From contig JADHWE010000031.1 of assembly GCA_016783675.1 (NCBI GenBank), forward strand, positions 1 through 32,411: a stretch of DNA of 32,411 bases, read 5' to 3'. Source of the DNA: Kiritimatiellia bacterium. GTDB lineage: Bacteria; Verrucomicrobiota; Kiritimatiellia; UBA8416; JABMPJ01. A model generated the notes under the pieces. The model did no database searches and was not told the origin of the DNA. It saw only the letters and a list, made by a program, of their open reading frames with translations. Below, piece after piece: positions 9,378-18,689 of the stretch. The translations under genes were made by a program, and so were the position numbers. The first letter of the stretch is position 1. Every line of letters starts with the position of its first letter.

Positions 9378-10824
9378 TTAGAAGGTTTTGGGCGGATGCA
9401 CGGGGCCGCTAGTTTTCATCCAACGTTTCACGGCTCGCCGCATCCGGTCGGCCACTTCAGGCAGCTCAGAAACAACATTCTTCATCTCGTAAGGATCGGA
9501 CTGGTGGTCGTAGAGCATCTCTACACCTTCGCTGACAATGTAACGGTAACGGGCATCCGTGGCCGCCTGCGCGCCGAGGATCTCTGAGAAGGCGTAGGTG
9601 CGGCCATTGGTCTCCTTGCCCTCCAACAGTGGCACAATGCTCAAGCCATTCTGAGCGGCCTTGTTTGGGGCGGGTACGCCGGCCAGCTCAAAGGTGGTCG
9701 GGACCAGGTCCATCAGCTCCATCGGATGCGGGTTGGTCTGATCTGTCAGGAAGCGCTTTGGCCAACTGACGATCATCGAGGTGTTTAACGCCTCCTCAAA
9801 CAGCGTACCCTTGTGCAGGCGACCGTGGTTACCGAGGAAGATCGAGTGGTCAGAGAAGAAGATGATGACCGTGTTCTTCAGTTCAGCCGAGGATTCCAGC
9901 GTCTCAAGCAGACGTCCAATCTGGGCATCCATAAAGGCCACGTTGGCCGCCTCTCCCAGCCGATGCTCCGCCGTGTCCTCCGCAGACTTGACCGGCTTGT
10001 TATCTTTCAGCAGCGGCGCGGGGACATCGTGTCCGAACGCGGCTGTCTTCGGGGGGGGGTATCTTGAGATGCGCGACCTCGTCGTACCAGCGCTGCGGCA
10101 CGTCGTACGGCCCATGCGGCAAACAGAAGTTGAACCACAGGAAGAAGGGCTTCTCCGCATCACGCTCTTGCTCGAGCCAATCGACCGCTACCTGGGTGGT
10201 GAAGCCATCGAGGTAATCAACATCATCCTTCATACTGCTCTTTTTGAAGGGCCAGCCAGTATTGTCTTTGACCCACTGCTCGTAGAGCCCCTTCTTCTTC
10301 AGGTGCTGAATATAGGGATTGTCATCAATCGACCAGCCCTCCTTGAGGAACTTCCAGAGCATGTAGCGTTCGCCGGTGCAGTTCACATAGTCGAACCCGT
10401 ATTGGCGGAGCGCTTCATTCTTGGACGCTTTCGGATTCTCGGCAGGCGGGCGCATGTGCGACTTGCCGATATAGGCGGTCTGGTAGCCTGCCTCTCGCAA
10501 CGTGGGAGGGAACGTCCAGATTCCCTCCGGCAGGCGACGGATATTCCCATTCCGATATCCACCCAGATTGTGCGAGTAGAGATTGGTCAGCAACCCATTA
10601 CGCGACGGACTACACATGGGGGCCTGACAGACCGCGTTCGGGAAATGAACGCCTTGCGTTGCCAGCCGGTCCAAGTTCGGCGTGAGACCGAAGCCGTCGC
10701 CCAGCTTATTCATAAACCGTGGCATCAGGTCGTCTGCCTCAATCCAGATGATGTTGGGTCGGTTGCCTCCGAGCGAAAACCCTGCCATGCAGAGCATCAT
10801 GGTGATCACGATTCTTAATCTCAT
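9378..10824 (-). pseudogene. S1 sulfatase broken by a one-base homopolymer frameshift
   Basis: An exported sulfatase read as two overlapping frames: 10824-10000 carries the N-terminal part and 10163-9378 the rest. The N-terminal part has a signal peptide, metal site EADD (Asp31-Asp32) and CSPSR with Cys71 as the formylglycine residue. The second part has FFSDHSIFLGNHGRLHK and the C-terminal PPKTF. The break is a run of nine G on the + strand (C9 in the gene) at 10051-10059. The paralogue at 18690-20132 has GGCGGCGG there, so one extra base is present. Removing it gives 481 residues, against 480 in the paralogue. The rest of the reading frame is well preserved, so the frameshift is recent, a sequencing or assembly error, or a slippage switch. 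The gene starts 33 nt after the GH29 gene upstream and is the last of the minus-strand cluster. Its specific sulfate-ester substrate is unknown. Confidence 0.85.
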
Positions 10825-10857
10825 TTCAGTATCCTCATCCTCTCAGGGTCCGATCTA

Positions 10858-12645
10858 TCAATAGAGCTCAAACGAGTTTAGATTCATATGGCCATCCCAC
10901 TTGAGGATATGCAGACGGAAGATATCGGACTCTACCGGCTCTTTGAGCAGGATATTGCAGTCACCACCGATGGTGGTGTCGGTGTGAACGGTTACCCATT
11001 GCCCCCCGATCTCTGCTTGCAGCTCATACTTCTGCACTCGACTCCCACTGCCAAAACGTCCTTCCATCAACCTGATTTGGCTGACGCTTTCCGCGTCCGA
11101 TAGCTGAAGCTGTATCCACGGCTGTTTATCTCTGGAGCTCGGCCCCCAGGAGCTCTTCACAAAGATCCCCTCAGAAAACTCCTTTGCATCGGAAGCCACC
11201 ACGTTCTGCGGCCGATTCTCTTTACGGTGCGAGCTCGACGCCGTTGCGATCGCGCCGAGAGAAAGCGGCTCCCCCTTCGTCTGTATCGGAGCAATCTCCG
11301 AAGCCGGACGGTCGAGCGTCAGCTTGATCAGCGTATTGACCGGGCTGATCTGCGACGGATCCAGCGTGATGATCAGAGAATCCGGGGTTTGTGAGAATTC
11401 TGCGTCCCCACCGGTCAGCACCTTCATCGACTGAATCTCTGCGGGCAAGGCCGGAAGCACCAGCACCCCGTTCCAGGAGGCCAGCACATGCAGGTAAACC
11501 GTCTTATCTTCATGTGTGGAAGCACCCCAGATGCCAGGGATGTAGGGCCCGCCCTGCGTTCTGTAGACCGTGTCCCCGTATTGCTTCATCCACTTACCGA
11601 TTTCGCCGAGACGCTTCTTGTGATCGGGAACGAGCTCTCCGGTTCCGCGCGGCCCGACGCCCAAGGCCAGATTACCGCCGCCACCCGCACAACGCACGAG
11701 CAGGCTGATTGCCTGCGGCAGCGGCATGGCCGGTGCATCCCCAGACCAAGCCCAACCGCCCCCGATAACGGTGCAGGTCTCCCACGGGCGGTTGGTCTGG
11801 AAACGACCGACGGTGCGTTCCGGGCCATCAAAATCGCCCATATGCCACGGGGGATGACCAAAACGGTGATTTACAATGATGCCGGGCTGCAGCTCGCGGA
11901 TCATCTTGAGGAGCTTGGGTGCTTTCCAAGTATCGGGATGGCGACCCAGTCCGTCAAACCACATGACATCGATCTTCCCATATTGGGTCAGCAACTCCCG
12001 TATCTGGGGGGAAAGATACTCGTCACAGTACCGCTCGTTGTCGCCGGAAGTGTAGATCGGGTTGTACCAGTCGGGCTGAGAGTAATAGAGCGCCACCTTG
12101 ATGCCATACTTGTGGCAGGCATCGACGACTTCCCTGGTCGCATCCCGCCCAAACGGCGTGTTCATGATGTTATAATCCGTGAGCTTTGTATCGAACACAG
12201 AGAAACCATCGTGGTGCTTGGTCAGCCAGATCAGGTATTTTGCTCCGGCATCTTTGACGGTACTCACCAGTTCATCCGCATCAAAGTTCGGGGCCTCGAG
12301 CTGCTTGTACTGGTTGTCATAGATCTCCTGCGGAATCCCCTTGGTGACTTTCCCATCCGTCGGATGCTGCGGACGAGGGCCTTTTCGCCCCCACCCCAGG
12401 GAACACTCGAGCATGGAGGCGGGGCCCCAGCAGTAGAAGAGGCCAAAACGTGCATCCGTCCACCACTCCATATCCTCCGCACTGGCAAAGAGAGCGCTGC
12501 GATCACCTTCCGGAAGCGTATCCAGGTAATACTGTAACGACTCCGGATGATAATACGGTTCGATTCCGTCCGTATGAACCGGCATGGAAAAGCCGGGGAG
12601 CGCCCCAGCCAAAAGGAATCCCACAGCAGCAGATTTGAACTTCAT
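10858..12645 (-). CDS. Exported GH29 alpha-L-fucosidase with C-terminal discoidin-like domain (copy 1)
   Basis: A retaining alpha-L-fucosidase of 595 residues. The signal peptide (MKFKSAAVGFLLAGALPG) suggests periplasmic or extracellular action. The GH29 catalytic domain spans about 55-370, with WWTDARFGLF, KHHDGF (143-148) and IDVMWFDG, where Asp231 is the expected nucleophile. A beta-sandwich follows, and then a discoidin (F5/8 type C, CBM32-like) module at about 460-595 with the conserved WGPSSRDKQPWIQLQL region. The start is set by AAGGA six nt before the ATG; this SD overlaps the TAA stop of the upstream gene, and the gap is 9 nt, so translation is probably coupled. It is a close tandem paralogue of the gene at 12655-14448. 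Position 72 is Cys where copy 2 has His (FYCWGP versus FVHWGP). This His is normally conserved in GH29, so its loss here may alter activity. Confidence 0.93.
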   Translation of the reverse strand: MKFKSAAVGFLLAGALPGFSMPVHTDGIEPYYHPESLQYYLDTLPEGDRSALFASAEDMEWWTDARFGLFYCWGPASMLECSLGWGRKGPRPQHPTDGKVTKGIPQEIYDNQYKQLEAPNFDADELVSTVKDAGAKYLIWLTKHHDGFSVFDTKLTDYNIMNTPFGRDATREVVDACHKYGIKVALYYSQPDWYNPIYTSGDNERYCDEYLSPQIRELLTQYGKIDVMWFDGLGRHPDTWKAPKLLKMIRELQPGIIVNHRFGHPPWHMGDFDGPERTVGRFQTNRPWETCTVIGGGWAWSGDAPAMPLPQAISLLVRCAGGGGNLALGVGPRGTGELVPDHKKRLGEIGKWMKQYGDTVYRTQGGPYIPGIWGASTHEDKTVYLHVLASWNGVLVLPALPAEIQSMKVLTGGDAEFSQTPDSLIITLDPSQISPVNTLIKLTLDRPASEIAPIQTKGEPLSLGAIATASSSHRKENRPQNVVASDAKEFSEGIFVKSSWGPSSRDKQPWIQLQLSDAESVSQIRLMEGRFGSGSRVQKYELQAEIGGQWVTVHTDTTIGGDCNILLKEPVESDIFRLHILKWDGHMNLNSFELY

Positions 12646-12654
12646 CTGATATCC

Positions 12655-14448
12655 TTACTGGTACAGCTCAAATGAATTCAGGTCCATGTAGCCATCCCAC
12701 TTCAGGATCTGCAGGCGGAAGGTGTCGGACATAACCGGCTTCTTGAGCAGAATATTGCAGTCACCACCAATGCTTCTTCCAGCGTGAATGGTCTTCCAAC
12801 CGCAGGCGCCCTTTGCCTGTAGCTTATACTCCTGCACGCGGCTACCGCTGCCGAACTTGCCTTCCATCAGCTTGAGTTGATTGACGGATTTGGGTTCCGC
12901 TAGCTTGAGTTCGATCCAAGGCTCACGGTCCTTTGAGTTTGGTCCCCAGGAGCTTTTGACAAAGATCCCTTCGGAGAATTCGGTGGCATCAGCTGCGACG
13001 ACGTTCTTTGGCCCCTTGTTGGGGTTACGTTCACTGGATGCCGTTGCTGTGGCCCCAATGGAGACCGGATGGCTCAGCGTCTTGATCGGGGTGACCTCAG
13101 AAGCGGGGCCGGCGAGCGTCAGCTTGATAAGCGTATTCACCGGGCTGATGCTCGCCGGATCCATTGTGATGGTCAGGTTGTCGGCGGATTGCGTGAACGT
13201 CGCCTCGCCTCCCGTCAGGACGTCCAGGGTCTGGATCTTCGCCGGCAAGGCCGGAAGCGTCAGCACGCCATTCCATAAAGCGAGCACGTGAAGATAGACA
13301 GAGTTGTCCTTGTGGGTGGAGGCGCCCCAAATGCCGGGAATATACGGACCACCACCCGTGCCATAGACCGACTCACCGTATTGACCGAGCCATTGCCCCA
13401 TCTCACGCATGCGTTTGGCATGGTCCGCAAGGAACAGACCGTCACCGGTTGGACCAACACCCAGCGCAAGGTTTCCGCCACCGCCCGCGCAGCGCACCAG
13501 CAAGCTGATGGCCTGAGGAAGCGGCATGGCCGGCGCATCGCCCATCCAGGCCCAGCCACCACCAATCACGGTGCAGGTTTCCCAGGGGCGGTTCGTCTGA
13601 AAGCGACCAATCGCACGCTCCGGCCCGTCAAAGTCACCCGCATGGTAGGGCGGATGATGGAAGCGATGATTCGTAACGATATGCGGCTGCAGCTCGCGGA
13701 TCATTTTGAGAAGTTCCGCGCTGTTCCAGAGATCGGCGTTCCGGCCGAGGCCGTCGAACCACATGATGTCGATCTTGCCGTAACCGGTCATCAGCTCACG
13801 GATCTGTGGAAACAGGATCTCTTTGCAGTACTGTTCATTCTTGCCCGCCACATAGAGCGGATGGCTCCAGTCAGGCTGGGAGTAGTAATAACCGATCTTG
13901 ATGCCGTACTTGTGGCAGGCATCCGTGATCTCTTTGGTGATGTCGCGACCGAACGGCGCATTCATGATGTTGTAGTCAGTGGTCTTCGTGACGAAGTTGC
14001 AAAAGCCGTCATGATGCTTGGTGGTCCACAGGAAATACTTGGCGCCCGACGCCTTCACCAGCTTGATCCACTCATCGGCATCGAAGTCGGCGGCTTCCAG
14101 CAGCTTGTACTGGTTGTCGTAGACCTCCTGCGGGATTCCCTTGGTCACCTTGCCGTCGGTTGAATGCTGCGGGCGCGGCCCATGACGCCCCCAGCTCATT
14201 GAACACTTGAGCATGGAGCTAGGGCCCCAATGCACGAAGATGCCGAAGCGGGCATCCGTCCACCAATCCATCGCGCCTTCACGCGCGAACAGCGTAGGAC
14301 GGAGTTCCTTTGGAACGGTATTGATCCACCGAACCAGTTCCTCAGGATGGTAGTAGGGTTCCACGCCATCCGTGTGGTGGTGAAAATGGGCGGCATGTAC
14401 CGTGGCGCTCAACAGACTGATAGTCAATAGATGTTTTGTCATATCCAT
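12655..14448 (-). CDS. Exported GH29 alpha-L-fucosidase with C-terminal discoidin-like domain (copy 2)
   Basis: A retaining alpha-L-fucosidase of 597 residues with the same architecture as copy 1: signal peptide, GH29 domain, beta-sandwich and discoidin-like C-terminal module. The canonical substrate-pocket motifs FVHWGPSS, TKHHDGF and IDIMWFDG are intact; Asp232 is the expected nucleophile. The frame is open further upstream, but the start at 14448 is chosen because GAGAGGG lies six nt before it and MDMTKHLLTISLL forms a signal peptide. The longer version would begin with an arginine-rich stretch and overlap the upstream gene. An alternative start is the ATG at 14442. It sits 40 nt downstream of the GH29-CE4 gene. 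Removal of terminal alpha-L-fucose from a sulfated fucan or fucosylated glycan is likely; linkage cannot be judged. Confidence 0.93.
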   Translation of the reverse strand: MDMTKHLLTISLLSATVHAAHFHHHTDGVEPYYHPEELVRWINTVPKELRPTLFAREGAMDWWTDARFGIFVHWGPSSMLKCSMSWGRHGPRPQHSTDGKVTKGIPQEVYDNQYKLLEAADFDADEWIKLVKASGAKYFLWTTKHHDGFCNFVTKTTDYNIMNAPFGRDITKEITDACHKYGIKIGYYYSQPDWSHPLYVAGKNEQYCKEILFPQIRELMTGYGKIDIMWFDGLGRNADLWNSAELLKMIRELQPHIVTNHRFHHPPYHAGDFDGPERAIGRFQTNRPWETCTVIGGGWAWMGDAPAMPLPQAISLLVRCAGGGGNLALGVGPTGDGLFLADHAKRMREMGQWLGQYGESVYGTGGGPYIPGIWGASTHKDNSVYLHVLALWNGVLTLPALPAKIQTLDVLTGGEATFTQSADNLTITMDPASISPVNTLIKLTLAGPASEVTPIKTLSHPVSIGATATASSERNPNKGPKNVVAADATEFSEGIFVKSSWGPNSKDREPWIELKLAEPKSVNQLKLMEGKFGSGSRVQEYKLQAKGACGWKTIHAGRSIGGDCNILLKKPVMSDTFRLQILKWDGYMDLNSFELYQ

Positions 14449-14488
14449 CCCCCGCCCTCTCCCTCGCTCAGCAAAATCCGATCTTCTC

Positions 14489-16084
14489 TCACTCCCGGCC
14501 GGTGACGACATCCGCACCACCGGTGGCGGCAATGCGCAGGCGCTCGGACGATGAGCCGTTCATCAGCTCACGGACGGTGACGGCTTTGAGCCCTTTCTTC
14601 TTGAAGGCCGCGAGTACGTCTTCCAGCTGATCAGTCGAATTCACTTCAACCATCACGCCTGACGCCGGTTCGGGTGACGGCTCGATGGCGGTCAGACCGA
14701 GATAGTTTAGTACGGCCCAGGTGTAATCATCGTATTTGAACTCGGGAGCACGGAAGACAACCGGCGATTTCACGGCGCGGAGTTGTTTCTGTACAGCGTC
14801 GACCTCGTTGCGAACCAAGCGGGCGTTCTTCTTGCCGCTGATGACGGCGGCTGACTTAGAGCCGTTACCCAGCTCATGGCCGGCAGCAACCAGTATACGC
14901 AGCAGACCCTTTTCGGTTTTAGCGGTTGCTTCATTAATGAAAAAGGTACCTTTGGCATCGTTATAGTTCAACAGGTAGACCGCTTTCTGCATCTGCTCCG
15001 CAGTCAGGTTCGGCGGGAACAGGATCGAAGCGCTTCTGCCACGGGTTGGAACTTTTTGTATGGCCTCGCGGGTGATGTCGTAGAGTTCACTGTCTTTGTG
15101 CGACAGCTCGCTCGGATCCCATATCCGTCCGACCTCTTCGAGCACAGCAACGGTTTCCGGGTGCAGCCGTCCGGTCTTCTCCGGTGCGCAATTGAGCAGC
15201 AGGTTGGCGTTGCGGTCGTTGAGCGGGCGGAGCATTTTGTTGACGATATAGTCAACATTGCGCACCGGCGTGCAGGGCGCATCGGGGTTTGCGAACCAGC
15301 CGTTGTTCAGCTTGTCGCAGACTTCGGTCGCCACGGTGTTCGTCACCGACGGAAGCTCAAGCGAATAGGGATATTCATAACCGAAGAGATCGGAGTCCTC
15401 CAGACTGGTCGCATTATTCGCGATCACCAGGCAGCTAGGTTGCAGCGAATGCATATGCGCCTTGATCTTGCGCCAATCGCCGGGTTTCAACCCGCCGTTC
15501 GGCGACCCGCTCTGATCGATCCAGATGATATCAATGTCGCCATAGTTGGAGAGCAGCTCGGTGAAGTGGGTTTTGATCATCGTGAGCGCATCCACGGTTC
15601 CGAGCGCATAGTCATCATGCGGCAGAGTCTGGTAGTCCTTCCACTTGTCGCCGCCCCACAGCGGGAAGCAGTAGTAGAAGCCGACCTTGAGGTCGCGGGA
15701 ACGGAACGCATCGACATATTCCTTAACAATGTCGGCTTTGCCGTCCTTATAGTTCTTGAACCAGGTGATATCGCGGTCGGCAGTGGCAGTATCCCAGAGG
15801 CACCAGCCACCGGTATGTTTGACAGTCAGCACGGCATATTTCATCTTCGCGGCAACCGCAGCGTCGGCCCATTGGCCAAAATCCAGATTCTCCGGATTGA
15901 ACAGTAGTGGATCCTCTTTCCCGCTGGACCATCCACCCGGTACAAAGGTCGACATGTTGAAGTGCATGAACATGCCGAACTTCCAGCTCAGAAAATTCCG
16001 TTGAAGTGTTTCAAGGTCACGGGCGACCGCAACGCTGCCGATCAGTAATCCCGCAGCCAATATCACAACAGAGCGCTTGTTCAT
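14489..16084 (-). CDS. Exported GH29-family protein fused to a degenerate CE4-like domain
   Basis: A 531-residue protein with a signal peptide (MNKRSVVILAAGLLIGSVAVA). Residues about 30-325 are a divergent GH29 domain: FGMFMHFNMSTF, VKHTGGW (88-94, in place of KHHDGF), and IDIIWID with Asp190 as likely nucleophile. Residues about 365-508 read like a polysaccharide deacetylase (NodB/CE4) fold: GTFFIN, LVAAGHELGN (399-407), VVFRAPEFKYDDYTW (442-456) and a final FKKKGLKAVTVRELM. The TFDDG catalytic motif is absent, and the usual metal-binding His after GHELGN is Gly408, so this part is probably inactive and may bind glycan. The start at 16084 is chosen over 16093 because AAGGA has a 10-nt spacer to it and only 1 nt to the other. 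The stop of the upstream sulfatase gene is 21 nt away. Confidence 0.82.
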   Translation of the reverse strand: MNKRSVVILAAGLLIGSVAVARDLETLQRNFLSWKFGMFMHFNMSTFVPGGWSSGKEDPLLFNPENLDFGQWADAAVAAKMKYAVLTVKHTGGWCLWDTATADRDITWFKNYKDGKADIVKEYVDAFRSRDLKVGFYYCFPLWGGDKWKDYQTLPHDDYALGTVDALTMIKTHFTELLSNYGDIDIIWIDQSGSPNGGLKPGDWRKIKAHMHSLQPSCLVIANNATSLEDSDLFGYEYPYSLELPSVTNTVATEVCDKLNNGWFANPDAPCTPVRNVDYIVNKMLRPLNDRNANLLLNCAPEKTGRLHPETVAVLEEVGRIWDPSELSHKDSELYDITREAIQKVPTRGRSASILFPPNLTAEQMQKAVYLLNYNDAKGTFFINEATAKTEKGLLRILVAAGHELGNGSKSAAVISGKKNARLVRNEVDAVQKQLRAVKSPVVFRAPEFKYDDYTWAVLNYLGLTAIEPSPEPASGVMVEVNSTDQLEDVLAAFKKKGLKAVTVRELMNGSSSERLRIAATGGADVVTGRE

Positions 16085-16105
16085 AGCCAACATTTCCTTC
16101 TTTCG

Positions 16106-17509
16106 CTACAGCGCGTAGTCGGGGTTCAGTGTGAGCTCGGGCGCGCCGACCTTTTCTTCCCAGCCGCGAAGCTTTCGAATGAGTCGTTGAAGCTTCTCGG
16201 GATGCGCCTTCGAGAGATCCTTCTCCTCCCGCGGGTCCTCCTTCAGGTTGTAGAGCTCGTAGGTGCTGTATTCCACGTTCTCGCGCAGCTTCCAGCTCCC
16301 CTCGAAGATCACGTTGCGCCAGGGGTATTTCCAGACAGGAGGTTTTAGCCAATGCTGGTACTGCCCGTATTTCGGGTAGTAGCAGACGATCGAGCGATCC
16401 GGTAGCGCATTGGTTCTGCCGATGAGCAGAGGAGCCAGACTTTCGCCATCGAGCAGATGGTTCTCCGGACGCGCCACACCGGCCAGATCCAGAAAGGTCG
16501 GGTAAAGATCGATGTGCGTGATGCGCTCATGCCATTCCGCCCCGGCCGCGATTCTTCCCGGCCATTTGAAAAGATACGGCACCCGTAAGCCCCCCTCATA
16601 GACATCGCCCTTCTGCCCGCGCAGCTCGCCGTTCAGATCCGGGGAATACGAGCCGTTATCGGAGCAGAACACGACGATCGTGTTCTCTTCGATGCCCATG
16701 TTGTTCAGAGCTTCCAGCAAACGTCCGACGCAATCATCCAGGTGTTTGGTCATGGCGGCCACTGCCGGCATCCTCTCCGCATTACGCCCTTGGAAGGTGT
16801 GCTTTTTCAGCTTCTCCTCAAAATGATCGATATAGTCTTGTCGCGTTTCGAAGGGGGCGTGCACGAGGTAGTACGGCATATAGAGCAGGAACGGGGTTTC
16901 CTCTCTCACCGCCGACTCCATGAATGTGATTGCCTTGCCGGTAAAGTATTCCGAAAAGTCCATCCCTTCGGGGAGGTCAACTGGCGGGTCTGACCGCTTC
17001 TCGTCGTAGTGACTGCTGCAGACATAGGCTTGATCGAAGCCCTGAAAACGTGGGTGAAGGTGCTTCTTGTAGTTCCCGGCATGCCACTTGCCGTATATAG
17101 CCGTCGCATAGCCGGCCTGCTTAAACGCCTCCGCGAACGTGGTCTTCTCCAGCGCCAAGCCGGTCAACTCAGGGACGATGTACTTGATCAAATGCTCCTG
17201 CTTCTTCTTAACGTGATGGTCCATCACTCGGTAGCCGCCGGTGCGCGGCGCATATTGGCCACTCAAGAGGGCGATGCGCGACGGTTGACAGGTGGGGTGC
17301 GAGGCATAGCCGTTGACAAACTTCATCCCCTCCGAGCAGAGCCGGTCGAGGTTAGGCGTCTCCAGCCATTCCGTGCCATAGCAGTGCAGACCGCCGTAGC
17401 CGAGATCGTCCGCCAGAATGAAGACTACATTGGGACGCTCAGCCGCAAGGTTGTGACCGAGCAAGAAACACCCTATGAACACTAATAGCAGGCTTCGCTT
17501 TCGTATCAT
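16106..17509 (-). CDS. Exported S1 arylsulfatase
   Basis: A 467-residue type I sulfatase that hydrolyses sulfate esters after Cys-to-formylglycine conversion. A signal peptide (MIRKRSLLLVFIGCFLLGHNLAA) directs export. The sequence shows RPNVVFILADDLGYGG (metal-binding Asp34-Asp35), HPTCQPSR with Cys74 as the formylglycine site, GKWHAG, and the late metal site FCSDNGSY, followed by a C-terminal region with YELYNLKEDPREEKDL, typical of the family. AGGAG lies six nt before the ATG. It sits 37 nt downstream of the esterase gene and 21 nt upstream of the GH29-CE4 gene, which supports co-transcription. Overall organisation resembles arylsulfatase A-type members (GYGGLHCYG, late SDNG); the exact S1 subfamily cannot be assigned by reading. 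Confidence 0.95.
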   Translation of the reverse strand: MIRKRSLLLVFIGCFLLGHNLAAERPNVVFILADDLGYGGLHCYGTEWLETPNLDRLCSEGMKFVNGYASHPTCQPSRIALLSGQYAPRTGGYRVMDHHVKKKQEHLIKYIVPELTGLALEKTTFAEAFKQAGYATAIYGKWHAGNYKKHLHPRFQGFDQAYVCSSHYDEKRSDPPVDLPEGMDFSEYFTGKAITFMESAVREETPFLLYMPYYLVHAPFETRQDYIDHFEEKLKKHTFQGRNAERMPAVAAMTKHLDDCVGRLLEALNNMGIEENTIVVFCSDNGSYSPDLNGELRGQKGDVYEGGLRVPYLFKWPGRIAAGAEWHERITHIDLYPTFLDLAGVARPENHLLDGESLAPLLIGRTNALPDRSIVCYYPKYGQYQHWLKPPVWKYPWRNVIFEGSWKLRENVEYSTYELYNLKEDPREEKDLSKAHPEKLQRLIRKLRGWEEKVGAPELTLNPDYAL

Positions 17510-17546
17510 CCCCGACTCCTAACCAAGATCCCGTGAACCGCTAAGC

Positions 17547-18677
17547 TTATCGCAATGCTCTGGTTTGAGCGAAGTTGACTGTCATCCGGATCACCGTGCT
17601 CCGATCCGGCTCAATCCCAGGTGTCCACCAACCATGGCCCGCACCGGTGACCATCTGGACTGTGACATCAGCGTCGCACCTTTCAGCAGCCTTCTTCAAA
17701 TGCTCTGCATGCTGAGGTGGAATGACGAAATCCTTGTCGCCATGTATGTGCAACAGCGGCGCACTGTCCTTCCTGAGCCACCAGATGGGACTGAGCTCTT
17801 CCGTCATTCTGCGCACGTCGGGCTCTGCTGTCTCATAGTCAAAAGTCTTGGACTTCGTGATCAATCGCGCCCAGTGGTCGCTCGAGAATTTCTTGTTCGA
17901 CCCACTCCACTCAAACAGGGATGTATCGCGGAAATCAGACGGACCAAACCACGAGATCCCAGCGGCGACCTCTGCCTTGTGGGAGTGAAGCGTATCGTCT
18001 CCGGGAAAGTCATCCGCGCCGCTGAAGGTGAGCAACTGGGCCAGGTGGCCGCCGGCAGATGAACCAAATGCGACCACTCGGGTCATGTCAATATTCAGTT
18101 CATGTTCATGCTTCTTTAGAAAACGCAGCCCATCGCGACAGTCGACCACGCAATCGCGCATCCTAACAGTATCCTTCGGGTTCCACATTTTCACCAAACG
18201 GTACATCAGACTGACGCACACAAAACCACGGTCGGTAAGGTGTTCGAACACGCGCTGGATATCGCCAGAGATCTCCTTGCTTCCCCCCGACCAGCCACCG
18301 CCATGCGTGTAATAGAGAACCGGGGCCTTCCCGTCTGTGGGCTGGCGTGGTTCGTATATGTCCATCAGCAAGGTTTCGCTACCCGCCCGTTTGTAGACCA
18401 CGTTGCGTGTAACCTTGCCGTCCCATTTCAGGGCAGGAAGCTCAACGCCAGAGGAGAACTCCTCAAACGAGACCGCGCCATCCTGGTTCGCATCGAGTGA
18501 GCCGTATTTCCCCCAGGACTCACCATCGGCTTCCGACAGCTTCCAGTCGCCGGTTGTCTCGCCTTTCACAAACGCATTATTCACTCGGATGCGCCGGTTA
18601 CAGGGGTCATCAGTCTCAAGCGCCTGCGAGGCGGAAGCGCTAATGGCGAGAAGGCAGACTAGCAGTTTCCAATACAT
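17547..18677 (-). CDS. Exported alpha/beta-hydrolase esterase with N-terminal EF-hand
   Basis: A predicted secreted carboxylesterase of 376 residues, probably removing acyl groups from the glycan. The signal peptide is MYWKLLVCLLAISASASQALE. One EF-hand loop (DANQDGAVSFEE, residues 62-73) carries all the expected calcium ligands. The hydrolase domain has the oxyanion motif HGGGW (125-129), the nucleophile elbow GSSAG with Ser207, a following HIHGDKDFVIP holding the acid residue, and GAGHGWW with the catalytic His, so the triad is complete (BD-FAE/hormone-sensitive lipase-like). The start at 18677 is preferred over 18683: the AGGGGG run (18686-18691) is 8 nt from the former and 2 nt from the latter. 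This SD overlaps the TAG stop of the sulfatase gene upstream, suggesting translational coupling. Its acyl specificity cannot be told from sequence. Confidence 0.88.
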   Translation of the reverse strand: MYWKLLVCLLAISASASQALETDDPCNRRIRVNNAFVKGETTGDWKLSEADGESWGKYGSLDANQDGAVSFEEFSSGVELPALKWDGKVTRNVVYKRAGSETLLMDIYEPRQPTDGKAPVLYYTHGGGWSGGSKEISGDIQRVFEHLTDRGFVCVSLMYRLVKMWNPKDTVRMRDCVVDCRDGLRFLKKHEHELNIDMTRVVAFGSSAGGHLAQLLTFSGADDFPGDDTLHSHKAEVAAGISWFGPSDFRDTSLFEWSGSNKKFSSDHWARLITKSKTFDYETAEPDVRRMTEELSPIWWLRKDSAPLLHIHGDKDFVIPPQHAEHLKKAAERCDADVTVQMVTGAGHGWWTPGIEPDRSTVIRMTVNFAQTRALR

Positions 18678-18689
18678 CGTCATTTCCCC

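Noticed and set aside
9781-10818. Plus-strand open frame of 345 codons across the broken sulfatase
   Set aside because: It spans the frameshift on the opposite strand and has no known domain. The sulfatase motifs are on the minus strand.
14876-15907. Open frame of 343 codons on the plus strand inside the GH29-CE4 gene
   Set aside because: Antisense shadow. The minus-strand frame has signal peptide and GH29 motifs; this one has neither.
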